From the NCBI RefSeq assembly GCF_003054445.1, contig NC_042506.1, positions 2,611,501-2,675,500 of the forward strand: a stretch of 64,000 nt of DNA, written 5' to 3'. This document shows positions 19,482 to 28,346 of the stretch, piece by piece. A program made the translations under genes and the position numbers. Positions within the stretch are counted from its first letter, which is position 1. Each line of letters starts with the position of its first letter. The notes under the pieces are model-generated. The model saw only the letters and a program-made list of their open reading frames with translations. It was not told the DNA's origin and searched no databases. The DNA is from Pichia kudriavzevii (Eukaryota > Ascomycota > Pichiomycetes > Pichiales > Pichiaceae).

Positions 19482-20891
19482 ATGAGAGTCCCGTTTAGGG
19501 TAAACAAAAGATTGGCTACGCTACAGCTAAAATACCAACCAAGACCTATTCGAACTCTTCTGAAAGTTGTCAAGTATGACAAATCAGATATTAATTCTGG
19601 ACCACGAACACTCGATTCAGTTTTAAGTTTCTTACCAACGTTGAAAGTACGCAATAATTATAATACAAATAGTTCAGAATCACCGGATTTGTCCAATCAT
19701 TCTAGTAATGAAAACTGTAATGTTTTTATCTGTGTTTCACAAAGAGATTTCCCATTAGGAATACATCAACGGATCCTACCGACTCTAGTTTGGAAAGGAA
19801 TTGATCTAAACAATGTACATTGGGTACTTACAGATGCCGACCAAATCTGCAGTTATCATGGTGTTGCAAAAGTTTCACAACAAAACGTGGAAATAGTAAA
19901 GATGAGATATTTAAACGATTTAAATACTTACCTGGGGTTCTTCCGTGATGTCAAAATTAAGGACGAAAGCGTTGACGTTACCTCATTATTTGAGACATAT
20001 CCCAACAGTGAAGAAATGTTTAGGCCCTTGAAAAAGTACAAGGTTCACATATCCAACCTTCACCTCTATTCTGCAAAACTACCATGGACCGTTCCATCTA
20101 TAATGGAATCAATAGACTTTGATTATTCGGAGAATTCAAGCATGTATGTGATTGGTCAAACAAATACGGGCAAAACTTCCTTGGTCAAAGATATACTAAG
20201 AACTACAAGTGAATCAATAAATTCTGCAAATCCTGACTGCATATCCGATCACAATAAAGTGAAGCCGGAACCGTACCCATTCTCGTCATCTTTCAACCAT
20301 TATACTACGCCAGGTTTACAGATAGTAGATACGCCCGGTTATGTGAGGAAAAATGGTGGAATTTGGGGGCATGTGAATAAATGGGGGGCTGTTTTGTTGC
20401 AAATCAAGAAAGATTGGAAAGCACCGAAAGTAAAACAGCTGCGTCTATGTCCTCGTTTTTCCCAGTACACTGGGAAGCCAAATGTCAACAATACAGGTTT
20501 TTCTATTGGCAAACTTGTATATTTAAAACCGTGGACTAAGGATAGCCAAGTGCAAAGTATCAGCGTGAAAGTTGGTAGAAATATGCCAGGATCTATTAAA
20601 CCGATGTGTTTTTCTGAAATACAAGAGAAACTAGCCAGCAAAGAAGGTATTATCAAAGAAAAGCAGTGGGTACGTTATCTAGTGGAAGGTAACGATTATG
20701 AAATTATTTTGGATAATATCGGTTCCTTCAAAGTGAAGACCCATTGCGCAAGTAAGGTGTATTGGGAGATGATACTACCGGAACGAGTAAGGGTCCTTTC
20801 AAGATCATATGATAAGGAGAAAGGTGTATCCTTCTCCACTCTTGTGAGAATAGAGAGTAAGATTCCAATTGCTTTGAATAATATAGAATAG
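19482..20891 (+). CDS. GEP3: Mitochondrial YqeH-type GTPase for ribosome assembly
   Basis: About 469 residues with a basic N-terminus (MRVPFRVNKRLATLQLKYQP). It looks like Gep3/Mtg3, a circularly permuted GTPase acting in 15S rRNA processing. The G1-like motif IGQTNTGKTSLVKDI (about residue 225) and the G3-like motif IVDTPGYVRKNGG (about 285) come in the C-terminal half of the GTPase region, as expected for permutation. The G4 region upstream is degenerate. A 150-residue C-terminal domain rich in beta strands follows (LRLCPRFSQYTGKPNVNNTG, GFSIGKLVYLKPW). S. cerevisiae Gep3 is somewhat longer (556 aa). Identification rests on this motif order and the C-terminal domain. Confidence 0.82.
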   Translation: MRVPFRVNKRLATLQLKYQPRPIRTLLKVVKYDKSDINSGPRTLDSVLSFLPTLKVRNNYNTNSSESPDLSNHSSNENCNVFICVSQRDFPLGIHQRILPTLVWKGIDLNNVHWVLTDADQICSYHGVAKVSQQNVEIVKMRYLNDLNTYLGFFRDVKIKDESVDVTSLFETYPNSEEMFRPLKKYKVHISNLHLYSAKLPWTVPSIMESIDFDYSENSSMYVIGQTNTGKTSLVKDILRTTSESINSANPDCISDHNKVKPEPYPFSSSFNHYTTPGLQIVDTPGYVRKNGGIWGHVNKWGAVLLQIKKDWKAPKVKQLRLCPRFSQYTGKPNVNNTGFSIGKLVYLKPWTKDSQVQSISVKVGRNMPGSIKPMCFSEIQEKLASKEGIIKEKQWVRYLVEGNDYEIILDNIGSFKVKTHCASKVYWEMILPERVRVLSRSYDKEKGVSFSTLVRIESKIPIALNNIE

Positions 20892-21167
20892 CCGTAACAT
20901 AAATACCGTTTATAGAAATGACTCAAAACTGTCAATTCCCAGCCGATGATCTTCCCCCTACGTATCCCGGAATCGCCAATGTGTCAAACACAGAAAAGCC
21001 GAATCCAGGGAGAAGAAAAAAAAAGCCGCAAACAAAAAGTTCCCCGTTTTTTTGGGAATTGAGCAAGTGAAAATTTCAGAGAACCGAAACTTGAAGAAAA
21101 CCTAAATTTATTCCGTACTTTTTACAACAACTCTCTGATTCATTGGCCAATTGACATCGATAACGAG

Positions 21168-22529
21168 ATGCCTCTCCGCCCAGGCTACCATGAGGGACTC
21201 ACTTTTGCCCAGTTGTTGGTTGTTCCGATATTGATACTCTATTGCGTTGTTTTGATATTGGTCTTGACAGGATTCATACAAATATTGAAATATTTCAATA
21301 GGGACTCTCAGAGAGAGCTAGAAAATGCGATCAATAACTCTGCCTTAGAGGGTGTCACTATTTTGAGGCCTATTAAGGGGATAGATCCGCAAATGGAATG
21401 GTGTTTGGAATCGAGCTTCAAACAAGACTATCTCAAGAGTAAAATCGAGATTGTCTTTTGTGTGCAATCCTCGACCGATCCAGGAATCCCAATAATTAGG
21501 AAACTCATCAGCAAGTATCCGGAGACTGATGCAAAGCTGCTAGTGGATAAAGACCAAGATCATTTGGACAATTTTGGGCCCAATCCGAAGGTGAACAATT
21601 TACACAAGGGATACAAGGCAGCCAAGTACGATATTATCTGGGTGTTAGATTCGAATGTTTACACCTATCCACAAACTTTGAAGAGAAGTGTGTACACTTT
21701 ACAGAACAACCTCAACAATGGAAGTGGAATCCCCACTTTGCTTGGTTCTAAGAAGAAGGTCAAGCTGGTTACGCATGTTCCAATAGTTATTTCAACAAGT
21801 AAGCATATGACGAACTGGGGGTCTAAATTGGATGAGATGTTTATGTCAACATCACATGGGAAGTTCTACGTTGCACTCAATCGAGTACAGCCTGCGCCAT
21901 GTGTGAATGGTAAGTCCAATTTATACAGAAGATCTGATTTGGATTCAGCCGTTTCAAGAATCACCAACACACACGTCGAGGAGGGAGATGGGTTCAAACA
22001 TTTTGCCAAATATATTGGTGAGGACAACATGATTGCAATAGCCCTCTGGGACGGCGTTGACGGGTGTGCTGGGATGAGCCGAGACATTGTTTTACAGCCA
22101 ATTGGCGGCCAAAACAGTGTCCGGGACTACATTGCCCGTCGAGTGAGATGGTTGAGGGTACGGAAATACATGGTTCTTGCTGCCACCTTGATTGAGCCTG
22201 CTACGGAGAGTCTTGTCAGTGGTGTTTTGGGCAGTTTCAGCATCAACGTACTCCTCCACCATAGATACGCCATTCTGTGGCGATGGTTTGTCGTTCATAT
22301 GGCTCTGTGGGCATTCGTTGACTATATACAGTTTCGAGCACTCTATAGGCTCTCCAATGGAGTTCTCGATGGGGAGAGACGATTCCATCTTCTTCGGTAT
22401 TTCACCTTTTGGACATTAAGGGAGGTTTTGGCCCTCCCCATTTGGGTACAGGCCATCTGTGGGAGCCGTATCGATTGGAGGGGACAGCGATTCAAGATTC
22501 TCCCCGATCTCTCTGCCGAGCCAATGTGA
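21168..22529 (+). CDS. HSX11: Ceramide glucosyltransferase (glucosylceramide synthase)
   Basis: A 453-residue GT21 enzyme that transfers glucose from UDP-glucose to ceramide in the Golgi/ER membrane. An N-terminal TM anchor (about residues 15-40) is followed by GVTILRPIKGIDPQMEWCLE with the D1 aspartate, the IIWVLDSNVYTYPQTLKRSV region (D2), VEEGDGFKHFAKYIGEDNMI (D3) and the (Q/R)XXRW motif as RRVRW at about residue 323. Two C-terminal hydrophobic segments complete the usual topology. The gene is absent from S. cerevisiae but present in Candida, Komagataella and related yeasts, so it helps place the organism. Confidence 0.93.
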   Translation: MPLRPGYHEGLTFAQLLVVPILILYCVVLILVLTGFIQILKYFNRDSQRELENAINNSALEGVTILRPIKGIDPQMEWCLESSFKQDYLKSKIEIVFCVQSSTDPGIPIIRKLISKYPETDAKLLVDKDQDHLDNFGPNPKVNNLHKGYKAAKYDIIWVLDSNVYTYPQTLKRSVYTLQNNLNNGSGIPTLLGSKKKVKLVTHVPIVISTSKHMTNWGSKLDEMFMSTSHGKFYVALNRVQPAPCVNGKSNLYRRSDLDSAVSRITNTHVEEGDGFKHFAKYIGEDNMIAIALWDGVDGCAGMSRDIVLQPIGGQNSVRDYIARRVRWLRVRKYMVLAATLIEPATESLVSGVLGSFSINVLLHHRYAILWRWFVVHMALWAFVDYIQFRALYRLSNGVLDGERRFHLLRYFTFWTLREVLALPIWVQAICGSRIDWRGQRFKILPDLSAEPM

Positions 22530-22668
22530 GTTCCGCTAACTCCGCGGTAAAAGACTTTCCTTCCCCTTCCCCCTCCCCCCACTAAAAAGTTGTCTCTATA
22601 ATAATAAACACAAGGATTCTGACACAATGAGCAAATTTCAAGAATTGTAAACTCTTCCCACGTGGACT

Positions 22669-22681
22669 GGGGGGGGGGGGG
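22669..22681. repeat. Poly-G tract (G13)
   Basis: A run of 13 G on the plus strand in the HSX11/CENP-B-like intergenic region. Confidence 0.9.
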
Positions 22682-22733
22682 AATATAACAGGAAAGACCT
22701 CCTGAGACCAATGGGGGAAACATTCCGATATGC

Positions 22734-22765
22734 GACAATGGTAATAAGTGACAATGGTAATAAGT
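22734..22765. repeat. Tandem repeat, 16-bp unit x2
   Basis: GACAATGGTAATAAGT occurs twice in direct tandem and is followed by a partial third unit (GACAAT). Confidence 0.9.
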
Positions 22766-23196
22766 GACAATTGCAACAACATGTTATTAATGTCCATTCA
22801 ATGTCCTATCGCCCCTTTTGGTGAGAGGCTTAGTTCTCTCATTGGATCAACTTGGCACATTTTGGCTTTCGCACCAGGAAATGACCGCCCCCTCGTATCA
22901 GGAGGAGTAATTTCCAAATTCGCGGCCACTTTCTTGCATTGGGGGGCCATTTAGGTGGTGTCAGTGGATCATCAAAAGTCAGTGGGAAAAGTCAGGGTTT
23001 TCAGGGTCCTTGCCTTTTCCTGTTTGTATTATTCTCTGTCCCGTTTTCTTAAATTTTGAGGTTGTACACTATATATCCTGGCCCTTTCTCTTTCATTCCA
23101 TTTTTACTATTGAAGCTTGTGTATAGGTTCTATTGGGTTGTATTTTGTCCATTCTCTTATTCTACTATATATTTCTCCCATTAAGCTAAGTTTCAT

Positions 23197-23213
23197 ACAC
23201 ACACACACACACA
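23197..23213. repeat. (AC)n microsatellite
   Basis: About eight AC units, 49 bp before the ATG at 23262. Confidence 0.85.
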
Positions 23214-23261
23214 GACCAGTGCTGACTATTTCCATCTGCATTCCAAGTGTACTGCGTTGCA

Positions 23262-24593
23262 ATGACCGAGAAAAAGACCAACCGTACCACGCTAGAGGAG
23301 AAGATCATGATCATTGACTACTTTAGGAGTTCGAATCGGCCGCAAAACGAAACCGTGGAGCATTTCAAGGACAAGTACTCGATTTCCACATCGAGTTTGA
23401 GTGCGTGGATTAGACAGGAAGACGAACTACGGAAGAGATACAACGATTCCATGAAGGAGCCCTTTGGAATCAGTAACAATGTCAAGCATTCAAAGAGAAA
23501 GGGAACCTTCAAATATGCCCAGATCAATGATGCCATGTCCAAGGTTGTTGCGCAGCGATTGAGAGAAAAGTTGCCAATCAATGAAAGCATTCTACGGAAA
23601 TACTGGGCAGAATATGCGAAAAAATACGGGGTGAGTGATCCCAAACGTGTTGAATCCTTCAGTCATGGGTGGTTGGCCAACTTTAAGAAACGACTCGGAT
23701 TGAAGATAACGAAAAATAAAACCTTAGGTGTGGATGAGAATGAGTCCATTGTTGGAGATTCAATACATTCACGTTATGCAACTGAATCGTATGGTGATAC
23801 AAATAATAACAGCAATAATAATAATGACAAATCCATCATCACTAACAATAACGCCAATAGCAACAATAACAATGTGCAAAGCAAGGAAAATTAAAACATT
23901 CATTTTTCTAATGGTATTGCAACTCTAAAACGTCCTTATAACTCCATTGACACTACAGTGACTTCGCCGCTTTTATCGGAAGACTCATTTAAGAGGAGTC
24001 GAAATTCTTTCCAGTTTGATTTGTTGCCTACCCCAATGATCAATCGCAATAGCTTCCAAAGAAACTCAGATGACTTGTCAGTAAACCCTTACCTCAAATT
24101 GCCACCACAACACCAACCACAACAACAAGGCGTCCCCTCATCATCACATTTCCAAAATTATTCAACGGGATTGAATTATACGAAACCAGAAACATTTTCA
24201 CACCCTTCATTACCTATACTCACTAATACCTCTATTGCAAATCACCCAAATGTTGCTCCAGCAAGTTTTAGAAACCCATATGATTGTCCCCAACCTTACA
24301 ACAGAATGGACCACCTCAAATTTGACGGAACTAATTTAAATCCATTAAACCAGCAGTCGGTGGTGGATCGGCTAAAGCTACCAATCAAACCTGATATGGG
24401 CGTGGAAACCCCTTCAACTACAGAAAATAGTATGGACATTGAAACAATGGAGAAATTGCTGTTTGTTAAGGCTGATTGCTTTTTTAAGCAATTCAAATCA
24501 AGCTCCGATTTCACACAGAGTCGTGAGCTATTCGAAGAATTGAAAACAAAGTTTGTGGCTGATAAGATAGACTATTTGTCGAAAAGATCCTAA
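23262..24593 (+). CDS. CENP-B/pogo-type DNA-binding protein, frame interrupted by one in-frame TAA
   Basis: The frame starts at ATG 23262. Residues 1-150 form a CENP-B-type double helix-turn-helix: TLEEKIMIIDYFRSSNR, SISTSSLSAWIRQEDELRKR, a second HTH around RLREKLPINESILRKYWAEY and WLANFKKRLGL. An Asn-rich linker follows, then TAA at 23892-23894. The same frame continues without another stop for 232 codons to 24593, ending in a helical stretch (METMEKLLF-like, FFKQFKSS). The downstream part has no ATG at its start, so it is not a separate gene. There is no DDE transposase domain, so it is a factor of the Pdc2/Abp1 kind, not a transposon. Nonsense allele, readthrough and sequence error all remain possible; an intron over the TAA was not supported. 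Confidence 0.7.
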
Positions 24594-25163
24594 CAAGAAA
24601 GCTTCTCCATAGTTTATCTTTACTTGCTTTATCTTTATCTTTTTCATTTCTTGCATCTTCTAGCATAACTATGTTATATTTCCATTCAAATTTCAATTCT
24701 GTTGTCCATTATCTGGTGCTGGTTACACCTTTTCATGCCATTGTTAAAGTTTTTTTCAGATATCTTTTCTGCTGCTACCTAGCTTTTTATATCTTCGGTA
24801 CGTTTAGTAGTTAATATCTTGTTATTTTTTGTCAAGTAAAGTTATCGCTAAAGCAACATAGATGGGAGCCGCTCTAAACGCACTGATTATTATTTGATCT
24901 CGAGTTAGAACTACCAATAATTTCTGGAAATTAAAAAGATGAGACTAAGGAGCACAGCTAAGGCATTATGAAGAAGGTTTGTGGAATCTGCTGCTTTACT
25001 ATTTGAGTACCTTGACCATGATGAATTAGCACTATTATGTCGGCATCAATGATAGAGTTCAATAAACAAACATTTCTTTCTCAACATATTTTGGGGTCTA
25101 AGAAAAGATTAAACAAGTTATTGAATTACAAAGTCGGATATAAATATATTAAAAATTCAGTTA
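24594..25163. other. Intergenic region between convergent genes
   Basis: 570 bp between the CENP-B-like gene and HOG1, both ending here. It is unusually long for a convergent spacer and AT-rich. No RNA gene, repeat or protein frame could be supported. Confidence 0.4.
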
Positions 25164-26327
25164 TTATTGCTGTTGTTGTTGGTGCTCGTGGTGCTGATTG
25201 ATATTATTTTGACCCTGTATTTGTTGTTGCTCTAATATGTGGTTTTCATATTGCTGTAGGTTGGCATTGTCAAAAGTACCAGCACCTTCAATTTCATGGA
25301 AGTCTAGAATTTCAGAATACATCATAATTTTCCAGTTTTCGATTGGCAAGTCAGCATTGTTGAAAGACCAATCGAATTTCTCCTCACTGACCGGCTCATC
25401 ACTTGGATCATGATATGGAGCTAAATAAGGATGTGCCAATGCTTCCGCCGCCGTGATCCTTTTTCTTGGATCAAAAACCAACATTTTAGATAACAAGTCA
25501 ATTGCATCAGGGTCGACACCTTTGAATCGTTCGGTAAAAGGCACTGCTTCCTTGTGCGGTAATGACTGGACAAACTTCAACGTATTCTCAGAACAAATTG
25601 TATCGATAACATCTGGTGGTGGAGATCCCAATAATTCAGTAATAATAGAAAACTGATGAACATGATCCTTACCTGGGAACAATGGCTTGCCCTCTATCAT
25701 TTCAGCAAAGATACAGCCAACAGACCAAATATCAACCTCGGTATCGTATTTTTGCCAAGTTAGCATAATCTCGGGAGCTCTGTAATATCTTGTTGAGACA
25801 TAGCCTGTCATTTGAGGGTCCTGAACACGAGCTAAACCAAAGTCGCAAATCTTCAAATCACAGTTTTCGTTAACCAAAATGTTTGAAGGCTTTAAATCTC
25901 TATGAATAACACCAGCTGAATGAACATACTTTAAACCACGTAAAATCTGGTAGAGAAAATATTGAACAAACTGTTTTTCCAATGGTCTGGAGGTCAGCAA
26001 TCTATGTAAATCCGTACCTTGTAAATCTGTAACAAAATAAATATCTTCTAATGGTGATAAAAAGATATCCTCCAATGATATAAGGTTTTCGTGTCTTAAA
26101 TGATTTAACAATTTTAGCTCTCTATAAGTCCTTTTCGCCAACACCGGAGTGGAAAAAGGTTTCATCACTTTTTTAATTGCAACATTTTGATTTGTTAGTT
26201 TATCCTTAGCAGAACAAACTAGTCCAAATGCGCCCATTCCAATTGGATTTAAATCAGAGTATCGAGTTGTTGTCTCAAAGACAGTACCAAAAATATTCGA
26301 ACGCACAAAATCTTGGTCGGTAGACAT
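25164..26327 (-). CDS. HOG1: Osmostress MAP kinase Hog1 (p38 family)
   Basis: A 387-residue MAPK. N-terminus [20 protein letters not shown] is Hog1-specific. Catalytic lysine K52 in [15 protein letters not shown] with D144, DFG at 162-164, and the p38-type activation lip T174-G175-Y176 ([14 protein letters not shown]), phosphorylated by Pbs2. The conserved C-terminal extension after the kinase domain ([25 protein letters not shown]) matches the Pbs2-binding/common docking region. The tail ends in a short Gln-rich run that is shorter than in S. cerevisiae Hog1 (435 aa). It is the end-point kinase for osmotic, acid and weak-acid stress. Confidence 0.97.
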   Translation of the reverse strand: MSTDQDFVRSNIFGTVFETTTRYSDLNPIGMGAFGLVCSAKDKLTNQNVAIKKVMKPFSTPVLAKRTYRELKLLNHLRHENLISLEDIFLSPLEDIYFVTDLQGTDLHRLLTSRPLEKQFVQYFLYQILRGLKYVHSAGVIHRDLKPSNILVNENCDLKICDFGLARVQDPQMTGYVSTRYYRAPEIMLTWQKYDTEVDIWSVGCIFAEMIEGKPLFPGKDHVHQFSIITELLGSPPPDVIDTICSENTLKFVQSLPHKEAVPFTERFKGVDPDAIDLLSKMLVFDPRKRITAAEALAHPYLAPYHDPSDEPVSEEKFDWSFNNADLPIENWKIMMYSEILDFHEIEGAGTFDNANLQQYENHILEQQQIQGQNNINQHHEHQQQQQ

Positions 26328-26527
26328 CTTTCAGTTTTTTTGTCCAATACCCTAAGTGCTAATACTTGCCTTTTATAGTTTTATCAAGCGATATTTCTTC
26401 CTATGGTAGTTGTGACTTTAGATGGTCCTTGTGTTTTTTGGAAACTTGTGCAGGAAAATCTAATCGACAAAACCAAACAGCAATCTGTGCGTCGAATTAG
26501 TGGGGGATTCGCGGAAATATTCTCTCC

Positions 26528-28000
26528 ATGACGTCGCTGTTTATGAGATGTTGTGAAATTATGTCCTTGGGTGAACGTGCTCTACTTCAATGGTGTCTGT
26601 TGACTAACACCGATATGTTGAGTGGCTTGCAAGAGTTGGAAGAAACTGCCACACACTTGGACAGTGTATATCCTGTATACAATGCTCTCTTTGCTTTTCC
26701 AACGTTGAAATCCATGGGATTGGCTGAGAAGAATACCGAATTGGATCCTCAAACTAAAGTAAATTACCTATGTGGCAACTCTCTTGGTCTCATGCCCTTA
26801 CAGACAAGAGAGTATGTGAATAGAGAACTAGACGCATGGTCTGCTAGAGGCGTTGAATCACATTTCAGGAATGAAATCACAACCGATTGGGTAGATGTCG
26901 ATTTACCGCTAGTACCTAAATTGGCCAAGCTAGTTGGTGCAAATGAAAATGAAGTGGCAATTATGGGAACTTTGACTATGGATTTGAATTCCTTATTGAT
27001 AAGCTTCTACAACCCCGATGTTGCTAGTGGTAGAACCAAAATTCTATTTGAGAAAGGTGCATTCCCATCTGATTACTATGCATTGTATAATTTGGCTAAA
27101 TTGAAAGGTCTTGATCCGTCTAAGACACTTGTTCAGCTCTCGCCAGAAGACGGAGAATATCATTTGTCTACAGAACAAATTTTGCAGTATTTGGATAAGG
27201 AAGGTGATAAAGTCGCCCTTGTATGTTTTTCAGGTATCCAATATTATAGTGGACAATACTTCCAAATCAAGGAGATTACTGCCAAAGGCCACGAGAAAGG
27301 ATGTATTGTTGGTTGGGATTTGGCACATGCCGCTGGTAACGCTGATCTTAAGCTACATGAGTGGGATGTCGATTTCGCTGCATGGTGTAGTTACAAATAT
27401 TTGAATTCCGGACCCGGCGGAATTGGTGGGATATTTGTCAATGAGAAACATTCTCATGGAGACGGTGTCAATGGTAAGGCTAGGTTGGCAGGATGGTGGG
27501 GAAACGATGCTGGTAGCAGGTTCCAAATGCTAGAGAAATTCAATCCAATTGAAAGTGCCTTGGGCTTCAGGCAAAGTAACCCAAGTGTAATCGATTGCGC
27601 TGCACTGAATTCTTCGTTGGACATTTTTGCCAAAGCCGGTGGTATTGGCGAGTTACGAGCAAAATCTATTGAGTTAACTAACTTCTTGGAGAAATGTTTG
27701 AAAACTAGTAGGTATTACAAGAGTATCTCCGAGTCAAATAGAATCGGCAACAGCGAAACCCACTTTATTATTATCACTCCAGGTGATCCACTACAGCGTG
27801 GAGCACAGCTCAGTCTGCTCTTTAAGGGGCCAACTAGTGACGTTATGATGGCGGTGTTCAAGTACATGAACGAGAGAGGAACCATCTGTGACGAGAGACG
27901 TCCCAACGTCATCAGACTAGCACCAACACCCCTTTACAACACTTTCAAAGACTGTCTTGTTTGTGCTGTTCTTCTAGAAGAGGCAATGTCCCAACTATAA
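26528..28000 (+). CDS. BNA5: Kynureninase
   Basis: A PLP enzyme of de novo NAD synthesis that cleaves kynurenine and 3-hydroxykynurenine. Family landmarks: YLCGNSLGLMPLQTREYVNR, AWSARGVESHF, the PLP-binding lysine in AAWCSYKYLNSGPGGIGGIF, and LAGWWGNDAGSRFQM. From the first ATG the product is 490 residues. The ATG at 26615 (MLSGLQELEE) would give 461 residues, closer to S. cerevisiae Bna5 (453) and to where homology begins, so it is a credible true start. The extra 29 residues are Cys/Leu-rich and not clearly a presequence. The enzyme is normally cytosolic. Confidence 0.94.
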   Translation: MTSLFMRCCEIMSLGERALLQWCLLTNTDMLSGLQELEETATHLDSVYPVYNALFAFPTLKSMGLAEKNTELDPQTKVNYLCGNSLGLMPLQTREYVNRELDAWSARGVESHFRNEITTDWVDVDLPLVPKLAKLVGANENEVAIMGTLTMDLNSLLISFYNPDVASGRTKILFEKGAFPSDYYALYNLAKLKGLDPSKTLVQLSPEDGEYHLSTEQILQYLDKEGDKVALVCFSGIQYYSGQYFQIKEITAKGHEKGCIVGWDLAHAAGNADLKLHEWDVDFAAWCSYKYLNSGPGGIGGIFVNEKHSHGDGVNGKARLAGWWGNDAGSRFQMLEKFNPIESALGFRQSNPSVIDCAALNSSLDIFAKAGGIGELRAKSIELTNFLEKCLKTSRYYKSISESNRIGNSETHFIIITPGDPLQRGAQLSLLFKGPTSDVMMAVFKYMNERGTICDERRPNVIRLAPTPLYNTFKDCLVCAVLLEEAMSQL

Positions 28001-28346
28001 TTGATCATCAAGGCGATAAAAGATATCTATGTCTATGAATATATACATGAACTTTTTTTTTTTTCCTCATCCATTTCCGCCCTTACAAATAAATGTTCGC
28101 ACGTGACTTTGTGTCATTCGATATCACAAACTGCCACATTTTCCGAATGGGGAAGTGTGGCCGCATTCCTTAAAGGGCTGAACCGGTTACACTAGTTATT
28201 ACCAACACCTTTTGCAGATGTTATTACTCAGCAGGATAGGCGCCTTAAGTACCAAGTGAAGCCTCACTTGAACTTCTCGACCACAGTTTGTGGTGGCTTA
28301 CCTACTTTGTAATTACTGTAGCTGTTTGTATATAACACAATTGGAA
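28001..28346. other. Intergenic region BNA5 - sulfate permease
   Basis: Terminator of BNA5 and promoter of the sulfate permease. It holds a T-tract near 28052 and the Cbf1/Met31-type sites listed separately. Confidence 0.6.
28100..28289. promoter_or_regulatory. Cbf1 and Met31/32-type sites upstream of the sulfate permease
   Basis: Within 250 bp of the permease ATG lie CACGTGAC at 28100-28107 (GTCACGTG on the minus strand, the Cbf1 consensus RTCACRTG), two TGTGGC cores (minus at 28133-28138, plus at 28156-28161) and CCACAGTTT at 28281-28289 (AAACTGTGG on the minus strand, the classical Met31/Met32 element). In S. cerevisiae this combination recruits Met4 to sulfur-assimilation genes. Sites are seen; the regulation is inferred. 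Confidence 0.65.

Larger units (their letters stand above)
22530..23261. other. Long intergenic region upstream of the CENP-B-like gene
   Basis: 732 bp with a CCGCGG site near 22540, a C-rich block, a G13 tract (22669-22681), a 16-bp unit (GACAATGGTAATAAGT) repeated twice at 22734-22765, and a (CA)n run at 23197-23213 shortly before the ATG. Its length and motif density suggest a complex promoter or long leader. No RNA gene is recognisable. Confidence 0.5.

Noticed and set aside
20919-20925. TGACTCA Gcn4-type site upstream of the glucosylceramide synthase
   Set aside because: A single perfect 7-mer in one promoter unrelated to amino-acid synthesis is weak evidence; not listed as regulatory.
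23789-23958. Intron removing the in-frame TAA (donor GTATGG, branch-like TTCTAAT, acceptor CTACAG)
   Set aside because: The splice would change frame between the two halves, and donor and branch site are both off-consensus.
23958-24593. Second half of the CENP-B-like locus as its own gene
   Set aside because: Its frame begins at a GTG and has no ATG near the start; it continues the upstream frame after one TAA without any other stop.
26593-26640. GACTAAC before MLSG in BNA5 as an intron branch point
   Set aside because: No GTATGT-type donor upstream and the frame is continuous; an internal start is simpler.
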